A stretch of 64,000 nucleotides of DNA from contig WHVY01000005.1 in NCBI GenBank assembly GCA_022266195.1, forward strand, positions 3,720,001-3,784,000. The letters run 5' to 3'. The notes under the pieces are model-generated. The model was not told the DNA's origin. It searched no databases and worked only from the letters and a program-made list of their open reading frames with translations. This document shows, in pieces, positions 47,391 to 58,919 of the stretch. The stretch's first letter is position 1. Every line of letters starts with the position of its first letter. The stretch comes from Tetranychus cinnabarinus. Taxonomy: Eukaryota; Arthropoda; Arachnida; Trombidiformes; Tetranychidae. Position numbers and translations under genes: made by a program.

Positions 47391-48917
47391 AATTTACACG
47401 GAAAAAACAACACAAAATAAAACGAAAACAAATGAAAATAATCAGCTGTTAGTTTTGAAGCAAAACGCGGTAAGTTTGATAAATATAAAAACACTGATTT
47501 GTTGCTACAAAATATGACTAGATTTAATTGTTAGATAATTTAGTTGTTATTTAAACATGATATTTGATTACAAACTTACCTACTTTCACTAGGATTCATT
47601 GATATATTCCTTAGAAATATCATTCAATTGTTTAAATCATTCTGTAAGGTACCAGTTCAACATAAACGAAGACATATTGTAGAGACAATCCAGCAAATCG
47701 TAGATTGCTTAAAAATTGTAAAACGTAAATGGAATCAACATTATCAGTAGATTCAATAGTAATCAAGTGACGAGATAACATTCAAACGGTGAAATGAAAC
47801 TAAAATGGACATTCATTATTGTTACAGTCGTTTATGAATTACGCGTAAACAAAATAACCGCTCTAAAAATGGCAACAGTTTATGCATTGCTGCTCTTTTC
47901 ACTGGCAAGTTGTCAGTTTAATCTGTTGAGACCATAGCAGCTAATTAATAACAATGAATTATTGGCTTCAAACTGAAATTAATTTTACTTTTTCCTAACC
48001 TCTTGATATAAGCTGACCAATTTAATAAGCCAACCGTGCTAATACAGTAAATAAAACTAAAATCGAATGATCAAAGTCAGCAAGTTTTACCGGTTTTTGG
48101 TCATCATCGCAGTTATACAAGTTTAGTATTCATTGATGAAAACCATGAAAATGTGAACCAAATGATCTTCAATCGTCAATGAAATGTCAAGATCATCAAG
48201 GATAATTTTTCTCGTAATGGTGCACCAATGGACAATTGAAATGAAAATTTTCAGTGTTTTGTTTACTATTTCTTTGTGCTGTGCGAGACTGTCTCTTTGC
48301 ATCTGCTTTTCCTGGGTTCTTAAAATTGTATATTTTAGCGTCGACATTCAGGCCAAAACGTATCGTTTACGATTAGCAGAAAAATTATAGAACCATTGAG
48401 CTCGTAGAAATTCTGACAGAAAAATACCAAAACGGCATTAATATAATAGAATAGATAGAATAGATTCATACCAATTATAATCTTTTTTTTAATAGACAAA
48501 TAGTGTAAAATAGAGTTGAATCAAATGGCTTTGGGGATATTACAATTTTCAAATAAACAATTTACAGGTGAAAGTTATATTCACATTATTTGGTTCATTT
48601 TGTTTTAATTGCCATCTTTTTTAAGCTTATTACTCTTTGATTGGATAGGATTGGATTAATAGACATGTAATATTAAAAGATTTGAGTCCCTCTCTTGTTG
48701 ATTGTTTTTGTTGGAGGCTTGGTTGAACCACACATTTAAATGTTTGTATGCAAAATTTGTTGCCTTATGTAAATAAGAACGATAGTGTATATAATTTAAC
48801 GTTATAATCTTTTTTACATGCACTTGGTTAATTGTGAGTAAAACACCAGAATCAAACAGAGTAAGAGAGAAGAGAAAAAAAGATATATTAAAAAAAGCAG
48901 GATCAATGGTGATAGAG
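47391..48917. other. Intergenic, no gene seen
   Basis: Upstream of PIGQ and downstream of the gene at 48918-49385. Short open frames on both strands near 48123-48390 lack any recognisable domain. Confidence 0.4.
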
Positions 48918-49385
48918 TTAAGGCGAATCACTATTACGCCTTATTGATCTAGGCAGTGAGCTGATTGATGAATTTGATGAAGAGGAAGATGATGAGATAT
49001 TATGATGAAAATCTTCTGAACTTTTATTCTTCTTAAGAATAGGTTTGACCTTGTTCATCCTGGATGAATCCTCGGAATTAGTTTTCTTCTTCAAAATGGA
49101 TTTGGGTCGAGTCTCCTCTTTGGTGTAATCTTTTCCGGTAAGGCTTTTGTTCTTGAGAATGGGATGAGGATCAATGTGATTATGAGACACAATTATCGGA
49201 CTGGCCGTTGTTGTTCCTTCCAACATGGTACCAATATTTTCAAGGGTTTCCTTGATAGCTTGCATACTTGCTAAAATCTCTTGTTCCCTCTTGGCTTTGG
49301 TATCAGGCGTAAGGTAGCTGAGAAACTGCTTGGTGATAATATCCACTTGTTTTTTAGCATTATCTATGATCATATTTGACGACAT
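48918..49385 (-). CDS. Unrecognised protein with ILKK repeats
   Basis: 155 residues, one exon, ATG at 49385. The N-terminal 60 residues are probably helical (NAKKQVDIITKQFLSYL, later MQAIKETLENIGTML). The second half has three related units: HPILKNKSLT, KSILKKKTNSED and KPILKKNKSSED, spaced about 20 residues apart, then a Ser run and RSIRRNSDSP. Such short basic ILKK-type motifs occur in scaffold proteins, where they may be docking or phosphorylation sites, but I know no matching family. It starts only about 130 bases from the duplicated leader cassette and is transcribed away from it. Confidence 0.6.
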   Translation of the reverse strand: MSSNMIIDNAKKQVDIITKQFLSYLTPDTKAKREQEILASMQAIKETLENIGTMLEGTTTASPIIVSHNHIDPHPILKNKSLTGKDYTKEETRPKSILKKKTNSEDSSRMNKVKPILKKNKSSEDFHHNISSSSSSSNSSISSLPRSIRRNSDSP

Positions 49386-49511
49386 TTTGGTATCAACAGA
49401 TTCGTCACAGTTTGGTGAGTTGGTCAGTTGGGCACAGTGATTAGAAAGGTCAATTAAATAAACAAATTATTGATTATTAATTAGAGACACGTTGATGTAA
49501 AATTGTTTTCT

Positions 49512-50475
49512 TTAAAATGTACAAAATATTGAAAAGAGATGGCGTTCTTGGCTGAGGATTGAACAAAAATAGAAAGGCAAAAAGAAGGAAGAAGAAAGAG
49601 GCTTATTAGCTTCTAATATTTCTGTTATTTTCAACTCAAACGCTCAACAAAATGCTCAAGTCAATAAAGCGCGACAAAACTGTTGATTGATATCATTTCT
49701 TATTTTTATCCGTGTTAATTTATGACCATTATAAAAATTACGTACATTTTGCTATTTGTTTATTATTGATCAACATCATCTTTTTTTGAAAGGTTGTCAT
49801 TTGCAAAAAACAGTGCATTTTCACCTTTAAAGCGTGTTTTATCTCCATCATTTTTTTTGTAAAATTCATCTCTCACCCGTATTTTCACTTCCAAAATGTC
49901 TGATAAACAAGTGATCGTCAAAACTGACAGGAAAGATACTGAAACCAAAGATAAATCATATTACAAGCGAAATATCGGTGAAGTAAGTTTAGTGCCAATG
50001 CATTCATTTTCTCATTGACATTCTTTGTTATATCCTTGCTTCCATGCATTCAATTTAATTGCTTTTTATTCCTGTATTTAACATATCTACTTATATGTTC
50101 ACATTTCTTGCCCTTAACTCCTTATCCTTTGCATCTTCTTTCCTTGCCATATTTGCTGCAACCGCTCGGTGTTTTACCGTTTTTTAAATGTTTCTATTTG
50201 CCTTAGATTTTTATCGTTGCTTGATTATTGCCTGCTTTTGTTGTCGCTGCCATTTCTGTCCATTATTTTCAATTTGCTTTCAATCTTTAATTTTCCATAT
50301 TGTTTCATTTTGCTCTCGTTGTCTCGTGCTAGCTGTACCCATTGCTGTCAAGCAGATTTAGCAATGGCCTCTCATCTTTCTTCCCTCATTACTTTTCCTT
50401 TGCTATCCCTCCTTGTCTACTTTCTTCCATTTCTTTTACAATCTCTCCTCCCTTTTGTCTTCTCTTTTTCTCTAA
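49512..50475 (+). repeat. Promoter/leader-exon cassette, copy 2 (near ACK-like gene)
   Basis: Direct repeat of 39941-40895, with the leader exon at 49895-49981. The upstream copy edge is sharp: sequence before about 49512 is unrelated to that before 39941. Confidence 0.85.
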
Positions 50476-50608
50476 CCGATTGAGTTAACTGTTGTTTTTA
50501 ATTATATCTTTATCTCAAATTTCTCTAATCTTTCAGGAAGGGGGACGATTTAACGATCACGAATATCATGAAATAACTGATGATGGAGTAGTATCTCCTC
50601 GATTTGAG
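49895..50608 (+). CDS. Leader exons, probably of the ACK-like gene
   Basis: Exon 49895-49981 encodes a 29-residue leader beginning MSDKQVIVKTDRKDTETKDK and ends at GAA|GTAAGT. It differs from the brat leader at nine residues with no stop or indel. Exon 50537-50608 (TTTCAG|GAAGGG...GAG|GTAAAA) adds 24 residues including HEITDDGVVSPRFE. Both end in phase 0, and the next phase-0 acceptor with a supported exon is at 52196 in the ACK-like gene, whose first residues would follow as TFDFGPSLMDE. This would be an alternative 5' end to the one at 51979. The linkage is inferred from phase and position only. Confidence 0.5.
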
Positions 50609-51978
50609 GTAAAAAAACAACTGTACTCCTATTATTAGAATGTCTAATGTCAACTATCAACTCCAATTTATCTACCTCTTTCCTCAATTTACTTGTTAAT
50701 TTAGTTTTTATTCTGCCAATTAAACTTTCTTTATGTTTTTTCTCGCAATATTCAGGTCTAAAAATTTATATTGTAGGTATTTCTTCCAATATTTTGGCGC
50801 TCTATAACAGCCCAAGATGCTCTCAAATACCAGTAAACCGGTCTTCCATTGCATTTCACATCCATTTCAAGCCAGGGGCAACTCGATCTTTCAAATGAGA
50901 ATCTTTATGCCACACGTTTTGCAATAGTTATCTAAAAAGGTTATTTTTGATCATTTCGATTGAACAACTTTCAACTTGAATTGTTCCAACCAAATGGGAA
51001 ACATTCAGTGAATGTAGGCTGAATACCGATTGAACTTATAGCTCGTAATCACTTGAGCGAAACTCATTTGCTCATATGGTCAACCTTTATTGAAAAAAGT
51101 ACCACTGGGGCGGTAACTTTGATAAGAACAGGCTGATGTTGTTGTTGTTGTTGGTGATGATGATGATGTAATGAGATTGCCAATGATAGCCCAAAGCACA
51201 GGTTCAAATGAAGATGCTGCTGAATTTAAGAATTTGTCAGTCTCTTGCCCTTTGGTGCTCAAGATCTCTCCTGAAACTTCCTCACTCTTTATTATCATTT
51301 CTGTCCTGTTAGTTTCATTTTAACCTTTGTTGTTGACTTTAAAAGCTAAATTATCATTCCCATTCTGTCAAACAAATTGATCTTTTTTTCTTCCTCATCA
51401 GTTCAAGTTTTGTTGTATTTCTTGTTAAGGTTGAACATGATTTCAAGATCTTCATCATCATCATCATCATTGTTATACTTGTAAATATAACTGGAAAAAT
51501 TAACACTTATGACTCAATCAGGCTTCACTTCTACCCAAACCTCACTCTTCGTCATCTTACCAACAAAACCAACAATCATACCTAACCTTTTATTTTTAAA
51601 TCGTCTTTTCTCTCACACACACAACACGAACACCCGACACCTACTAAAGTGCAATCTTCATCAAACATTTTCCATGTTCTTCTAACTCCATTTAAATGTT
51701 TCTCTTACTGTGATTATGCTTTTTGAAAGTCTTTCCTAAGAATTTCAAGTTTACATGGATTAACTTCCCTTTTTTACATAACAGTGTGAAAACAATTTTT
51801 ACCGGATGTTTTGGTTTCTTACGCCATTTCTTGTCTCTGTTTACTTTTACTGTTATATGTAATCATTTGACTCATAACCAGCTTATTCCTGTGATTGAAT
51901 CTATTTCTCTTAATCGTTTATTGAAGTCATTTCCATTTAGTTATTAGTTTCGACTGTTTATTTTGTATTGTGTCAATA
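50609..51978. other. Probable intron/5' region, no exon seen
   Basis: Contains GTT/GAT microsatellite-like runs at about 51135-51170 and ATC repeats near 51450-51475, plus a CACACA patch near 51615. A kinase, SH3 or CRIB coding exon was looked for and not found. Confidence 0.45.
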
Positions 51979-54283
51979 ATGGATTTCAATAATTATGAAA
52001 CTAATCTTTTAATTGCTGCAGAAACTAAATTGAATAAAAACTGTTATAATCTACACAAGTTTGCTATTCTCAAACGTTTTTCAAATTTTCAGAAACAAGT
52101 AAATTTCCTTTATTTTGTTGATTTCTTGATTCATCTTCATTGTTTTATAATTTAACTTGATTATTTCTAATACTTTGTTTATTCTCCTTTTACAGACTTT
52201 TGATTTTGGTCCTTCTCTGATGGATGAAGTTTTCAAAGAACTGGACATCATCAAGCCAGAATTTACTGACGACTTAAATGGACAACAAAAGACTATTAAT
52301 GACTGCAATTCCAATGTGAAAAATGAAATCAAAGAAATTGTAAACAAGCTAACATTAAATAAGGATAAATCAAACAAGAGCAAAACCACAGTTAAACCAA
52401 TTTCCCCGGCTGAAGAGCAAAACTTGGATTCAGCAATTGCTATGGCTAAGGAGCTTGCTACCCTAAGCATGATGGAATTTGAATTTAAACCTGTGACTGA
52501 ACTTAAAAGTGTTGGTGAAAATAGTTACTCTGATAGCCCAAGAACACCAACCTCACCGAATAAGAAAAAATTTTCATTCAAGTTTAAAAATAGTCCTAAG
52601 GTCGAGAGGAAAAATTTCAGTGAGAAAGCTGGAAATATATCAGATATACAATCAATTTTGACTGAAGAAGCTAAATCCGCTTACAGCAGTTTAATCGAGA
52701 AGGGTGAAGGCCTGGATAAATCCAAAATGGAATCAGATAAACGTCATTTGCCGAGTTCACACCATGTCTCCGGTGCTACTATAACCTCTACTGCCGCCAA
52801 CTCTGTTAATTTGGGTAATACAAACATTAGTCAACCCAATGAAACAGATACAATTGATCTTAATCCGTTGCGACTTTTACGTAATGGTTTCTCTATTATT
52901 CCTAAAGTAAAGGGAAATAAACAAAGAATTGCCGCAACTCCTCAAACTGCATCACTTGCCAGGCTCACAGCCAACGTAAATCGAAGTAATCTTGGTGCTC
53001 CGCCGCCACCTCCTGCAGCTCCACCAGCTCTAACCACTCCAACATCTACCAATTCATTAAGCTATAATTCAATAGGATCTATGCTCATGGGACTATCGGA
53101 TGATAATTCCCAACAAAATGCACTTCCATTGCCTCCTCGAGACAGAACTAAACAGCTCCAACCTGCATGCTTAAAGCAACATCAAAGAAAACATCCGCTT
53201 ATTTTACCTGGTTCATCTATAGGACCAATAAGCGGACCAATTTCATTGGATTCAAATGGCTCTTATGATATTTCATCACCGGCTGATCCTCCAATGTCAA
53301 CATTCAAACCACATTTACCTGCTATGAAGCATGGACTATCTAATGAAGCTCAACCTAGTTACGTTAATTATGTTCCTCCAAGAGGTCCGGAAATTTCGGA
53401 CATTAAATATTCTAGTCCAGCCTCAACAATGAGCCCGAAACGTAACCCGGTTCCAAATCCACCCCCAAAACCAAATAGAAGCTTTTTGTAAGTATTTTAG
53501 GTCATCTCTCTTCTGTTCTAGAGGCTTGTGTTTTCTATACAGTATTTCTGATATTGTTTATTTGACTCCTTTCTTTCCCTTTGCCCCTCGTCTCTGATCA
53601 TTTATGATCAGGAATGAAGAGCCATTGGAATCTAAACATCCCACCAGCACAGCATCTGTGGATAATCACGCGTCGGTCAAACCAACACAACAATTTAATG
53701 AGACTAAAACTTATGATGGTGTTACCCAACCGCCAATCAAAACATCTTCAATAAATTGTCGTGTTTCTCCTTTAGATTATACTACTTCTGCTGCTAATAA
53801 GCCTAGTCTCGTCCGTACCATAGATTCAAAAGAACCTGATCCAGATGAAGTTCGAGTCATGCAAAAAGTCCTTGCAAATGAAGTATGAAGATTAATAATC
53901 GTTACCTTTATTTCCCCTAATTTTGACGCTCGATTGTCAAAAAAATTTTAGGGTTTTATTTTCTTTTTGCCTGAAACATTTTCGTTCATATTTTCAATTT
54001 TCTTTTAATTTCTAACAAACCTTTTTCATTTTTCTTGATTTTCTTTCTCTTAAACTAGATTCAGCTATCCACCGAGGAATGTATAAAAATACTTCGAACT
54101 ACTGGCTGTGATATCCATAAAGCAATTAAATGCGTAAGATTACGTGAAACTTTGAAAAGCCATTCAATTGATATTGATTGTAATTGGGCCGAGATGTTGG
54201 CACGTTTTAATTGGAATATGCGACAAGCTTCAAACTACCTTATCGCAACTCAAGGTCTACCTGAAGATACAACTGAAGTATGA
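51979..54283 (+). CDS. ACK/TNK2-like C-terminal region protein with UBA, no kinase
   Basis: Exons 51979-52098, 52196-53487, 53612-53882 and 54059-54283 fit in phase and give 635 residues. The body is low-complexity with Pro-rich binding sites (APPPPPAAPP; LPLPPRDRTK; NPPPKPNRSF) and a YVPPRGPE motif. The last exon encodes a UBA-like pair of helices: LSTEECIKILRTTGCDIHKA, and then LARFNWNMRQASNYLIATQG, close to the ACK1 tail (EMFDWNLEQAGCHLL). ACK kinases act downstream of Cdc42 and in receptor trafficking. No SAM, kinase, SH3 or CRIB domain is encoded here or upstream in this window, so it would be a kinase-free adaptor, or the kinase part is elsewhere in the genome. Family assignment rests mainly on the UBA tail. 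Confidence 0.65.
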
Positions 54284-57039
54284 ACTATTTCAATCAAAGT
54301 AAAATGCAAGCAACTGAGAGAAGGAATTTAATGAGAAACAACAACCTTCCAATGAATTTCAAAAGATTATCTGTCACATTTTTTTCAAAGCATTTCAACC
54401 AGATTTGATTTCATCTCTATTTTCATTGAACGAAAAATATTTTCACGGATGGATCGCTGCAACATATTCAGATAAAGATAAATGAAGACACTGAATGTCC
54501 CAACGCTTCTAATGCGTCAGATTTCAAGCACAAATTGACCGATAATGAGAGCTTTTATCGTTACCTATACAAATATACTAGAAATCTCTCCCTGTTGATG
54601 ATGTATCAAAGAGTTCCTGATTTATTTTATATCTACTTGAAATTTGCCAATCATGCTATTATATACTTTCTGTGTGTTTCTTCACTCATCGAAATAATCA
54701 AAGCCAATGACTTCACTGATAGCTACGATAAACTTTGGAAACACCAATTAGTCAACCCAATCAAAAATTGTGTTCAGATTAACTTTCAGTGATTCTCTGT
54801 TAATCTTTCTTTACAAGCTACAATAGGTCGGTCTAAACAATCTGTCATGTAATGGTGATCAAATCCATTTGATTGGAGATTGGAACTAATTTTAACTTTT
54901 GTTAATTTCTCCTAAACCAAAACCATATTAGACCAGTGCAAAGGTTTACTCAATCAACGCAATTTAATGTATAATTTTTCTTTCTCATTCTACAAAATTT
55001 TTCACCATCCCTAATCAAATCATCCTTTTGTACTTATTCTGCTCATTTCTGAACTCAAGCAACTAGTCTTTACTCTTAATGTGACTAAATATTAATCTAT
55101 AAAAAACTCTTTGACTAATGTTACTCATAACAAAGGTCCTAAGCAGCTCTTGAAAATATGCATAACAAATGTAATATTTGACCCCAAATAATGCAATTAT
55201 TGTCTTGATTATCATAGCGAAGAGCTAAATGTTGCTCCATCAAAAAATATACATTGTCTGTTGGCTATGAAATCTTTCCAATAATGACTCTGAATTCAAA
55301 TTCCTCAATTAAATAGTACTTTGTTATCAGCAATAAAATGATCTCTAAATTATTGATAACCGGAAAAACACTAAATTCAACGAAAGATAAACTAATCACA
55401 ATAAAAAACTCGATTCAAATGTCAGCTTTTATCAATTTTTTAACCTTTTTATTTTCTTCACATTTCTTTTTTCCCAGATTGTTAGTGATCTTGGTGTTGA
55501 ATGACATCTATTAGTGTTATTATTTCACTTTTGCATTGCTTATTCTCATTTTAAAGCATGCTGAGGTTTTTATTTTGAATTGTCTTCACTTCAATTTAGC
55601 GTTAAATCATAACATCTTCAATTTTTGGCTTGATTTCGAATCCATGATCTGAAGATAATGTTGCATTAAAAAGAGGAGTTTCTTCCGAGATATTGGTTTT
55701 AGATTTGAAAGAGTATTTCATTTGCTCAGATTCTAAAGAAGAGTTAAGATCGAGTTAGACAATCAACTAGAATTAAATTCAAAATTTTGATTATGATTTA
55801 ACTAAAAACCGATTCTCATTGAATACACGAGTGTCATCTACCTTCTTTTTTCTGAATTACTTTTGAAAAGAGTCTTTTAGGCTCCCATTTTTGAACAGAT
55901 GATTAGGGAAACCAAAGTCAAAACAAAACATCTCTCAGCTATTTTTAATTGTGATTTTTTACTAATTGTTCAGTTGATTTTTTATATCTATTTATATTTG
56001 TTTAATTTACAATGTAGTTAAGTCTGCTTTGCAACTTTAATGAGAGAGAAAAAAGTCCTAGGCTTAATATGCTCCACTAAAGATTTGGATTGACCTTTTG
56101 CATTTAAAGATTTCGTCAGCCTTCATGTACGATCCTAGGCTATCAATTTTAACATAATTTTCATTGATAGAAGCTAAATTAACATCTACAATACAGATAT
56201 CCCTCCATTAATGGATAAAAGTGATATTTATTGTAACTTTTAAGTAAGTATTTCTTTAATCTTTTTCGGTCACAGATATTTGTAATGACTTTTATATCAG
56301 TAGATATGAAAGTCAATCAATGATATGGAAAGTTCTGTAAGTGAAAAATATCTCCTTGGGTATCAAAAATATTTGCATTTCTCTATTCAAGAGAATCGAC
56401 AAAAAGCCAGCAAATTGTATTGACATTTATTTCTGATTTCCCTCCTTCTTCTAGGGGTCGTTTCTAACATACGTTTGTGTAAATATTAGATTCTTGCAAT
56501 TTCAATTGTAATTACAAAATTCAGCATTCTTGCATCAAGATAATGTACGATAATCCAGAAAGAAATATCATAAAAGACGAAGATGTATCACAGAAGATCT
56601 AATGAATATTCAAGTTGACTTATTAGGTAAGTTTTAAATAAACTGTTTTTCGTTTAACCAACAAGTGTAAACTAATACAAGTACGCTATTACTTGGTTAA
56701 ACTTTCAATATGTAAAAGTGTACATGAATGAAGATCAACATTAGTTTCACTTTACCTGTCTGTTATTGTCCTCTTAATTTAGTTCCTCAATTGTCTATCT
56801 TTGTGGTTATTTATGTTTATTGCTTCTGTTTATCATTTCACTTGCACGGATAACGTTCCTTAAAAACTCTTTATAAAGTCATTCAAGTTTACCCATAAAG
56901 TGTTCATGCATACATCAATATATGCTGTATGAATATGAAGTTTTTACAATTTTGTTTTGTATCGAAAAAATTTGTAATATTTATTTATTTCTTTTCTTAG
57001 GTTAAATTTTTATCTATCGATCTCGCAGTTCTTGAAAAA
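54284..57039. other. ACK-like 3' UTR and upstream region of PHD gene
   Basis: 2.7 kb without supported coding exons. A candidate untranslated exon ends at 56629 (TTATTAG|GTAAGT) and could splice to the acceptor at 57000, 39 bases before the PHD start codon. Confidence 0.4.
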
Positions 57040-58393
57040 ATGGATTTACCACCATCGACATCATTATCATCACCAATACCATCAGTTAACCCTACACCAG
57101 ATTTGCTTCTTCCAATGTTATCTCCTCAGTCATTTTCATCATCATTGCAACCAACACATTTGGGCGACTTATCTCTACCATCTTCATCATCTGGATCCTC
57201 ATCTCTGGATGCATACCCGTCCTCTACTCCTTCAGTACCTGAATCTTCAAACATGGTTAGCTCAGATTTACCTAATGACATGTTCAACAGCGGTCCAGGT
57301 TCAATACAATCTGCTGATTGGCTAAATCAAATATGCCTACAGGTTGTCAATGATATGAATTGTTATGGTATTTGCGTGATAGATAATTTTCTTGGAGAAG
57401 CTCAATGTTCTTCAATTCTAAATGAAGTTAAATCATTGTATGGCTACGGCATCTTTCAAGAAGGTCAATTGGTTCGTAAAGTTAACCGGACTCGAACACC
57501 ATCTCAGGTTATCCGGAGTGATAAAATTGTTTGGGTTGATGGAGGTGAACCTCAATGCGTAAATATTGGCTTTTTAATCCAGACACTTGATGCGATTCTT
57601 TTCAAGTGTAATACCATGGAAAACAATGGCATATTTTCAAGATATCAGATAAATAATCGAACTAAAGCTATGATTGCTTGCTATCCTGGTAACGGAACCC
57701 GCTATGTCAAGCATGTTGATAACCCTAATGGAGATGGTAGACGAATTACCAGTATTTACTATCTCAATCAAGGCTGGGATCTTCAGGTAAAATATACTTT
57801 ACTTTATAATCTCTCGTTGATTGTGATCACTTTGTCAGCAGCTTTGTATAAGCTTGAAAGAGAGATTGGCTTATCGACAGAAAATGAGCTGAGAATGAAC
57901 AATTTATCGATCGCACATTCAATAGAGCCCAAAAATTGGCTCATAATTTAAAAATTACATGTATTGTTGACACCGGGTTAAAAAAATTGTTTTTAATCGC
58001 TGTAATTGTTTTTGAGCTTGGGGTTTAGATTAACTTGAATCATTATTTAGCAAAAGACAAACATTTTGAAAGATATTTTCTTTCACCGATTGATTTTCGT
58101 TTCTAGGCTTGAATCTAGTTTCTTGTTTTATCAATTACTAATTGCTTCTTTCTTTTCTTTTGCAGCGCGACGGTGGCCTATTGCGAATGTATCCAACCTG
58201 CTACGAGAATCATGTTGCTGACATCGCTCCACTTTTTGATAGAGTATTATTTTTTTGGTCCGATCGAAGGAATCCTCATGAAGTACAACCAGCTTTCAGC
58301 ACACGTTTTGCTATTACAGTTTGGTATTTTGATGATGAAGAACGAAATCAAGCAAATCAAAGATATCCATCGTTTCCTATTGAAGCATCCTGA
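57040..58393 (+). CDS. Hph: HIF prolyl hydroxylase (EGLN/PHD)
   Basis: Exons 57040-57786 and 58166-58393, phase 0, 324 residues. The first 100 residues are a Ser/Pro-rich leader. The 2-oxoglutarate dioxygenase domain follows: DMNCYGICVIDNFLG, GYGIFQEGQLV, RSDKIVWVDG, the Fe ligands in HVDNPNGDGRR, then FDRVLFFWSDRRNPHEVQPA with the third ligand His, and TRFAITVWYFDDEER, whose Arg binds 2-oxoglutarate. The enzyme hydroxylates prolines of HIF-alpha when oxygen is present, marking it for VHL. Unlike PHD2/EGLN1 and long fly isoforms, there is no MYND zinc finger in the reading frame. A duplicated 3' UTR block follows. Confidence 0.93.
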
Positions 58394-58440
58394 CTTTCAT
58401 CAACATTTTTTGTTAATCACAATTTTTCATATTTAATATT

Positions 58441-58510
58441 AATATTTGCCTTAACTGTCTACCTCTGCAAATGTAGAGACGTAGACTTGAGCCCTTAGAT
58501 TAATTAAAAA
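58441..58510 (+). repeat. 3' flank direct repeat, unit 1
   Basis: Matches 58849-58919 with few changes (shared TTGCCTTAACTGTCTACC and GACTTGAGCCCT). Begins about 50 bases after the PHD stop codon. Confidence 0.75.
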
Positions 58511-58848
58511 TGGTCTTCATTTCTTTCTTCCTCTCTTCTAATCATTTCAACTCTACTTTTCACGTATATTTTTGTGCCCATTTTCCGGAATAAAAATCAT
58601 CTTTACTCTTTAATTTAACATGTTAACCTGTTTATGTGGCTCCGGGAGAAGGTAAAACCGGCGACGACTAAGAAGGAGAAAGTGGTGGTGGAGGAGGAGG
58701 AAAAACGAAGAAGCTCTTTGTGCTCAAAATTAATGAAAATGGTTTAAGTCAAATGAAAAAAGTTTCGGACTTAATACGGTTCAATTTAAATCTTGGTCTA
58801 CTCGGAAAAGTCTGACCATAGCCGATTATGATCTTACAAAGTTGTCTT

Positions 58849-58919
58849 AATATTGCCTTAACTGTCTACCACTGCCAATGTAGAGATGAAGACTTGAGCC
58901 CTCGGATTAATTAAAAATT
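58849..58919 (+). repeat. 3' flank direct repeat, unit 2
   Basis: Second copy of the block at 58441. Between the units lies a GC-richer purine stretch (GGTGGTGGAGGAGGAGG at about 58685). Confidence 0.75.
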
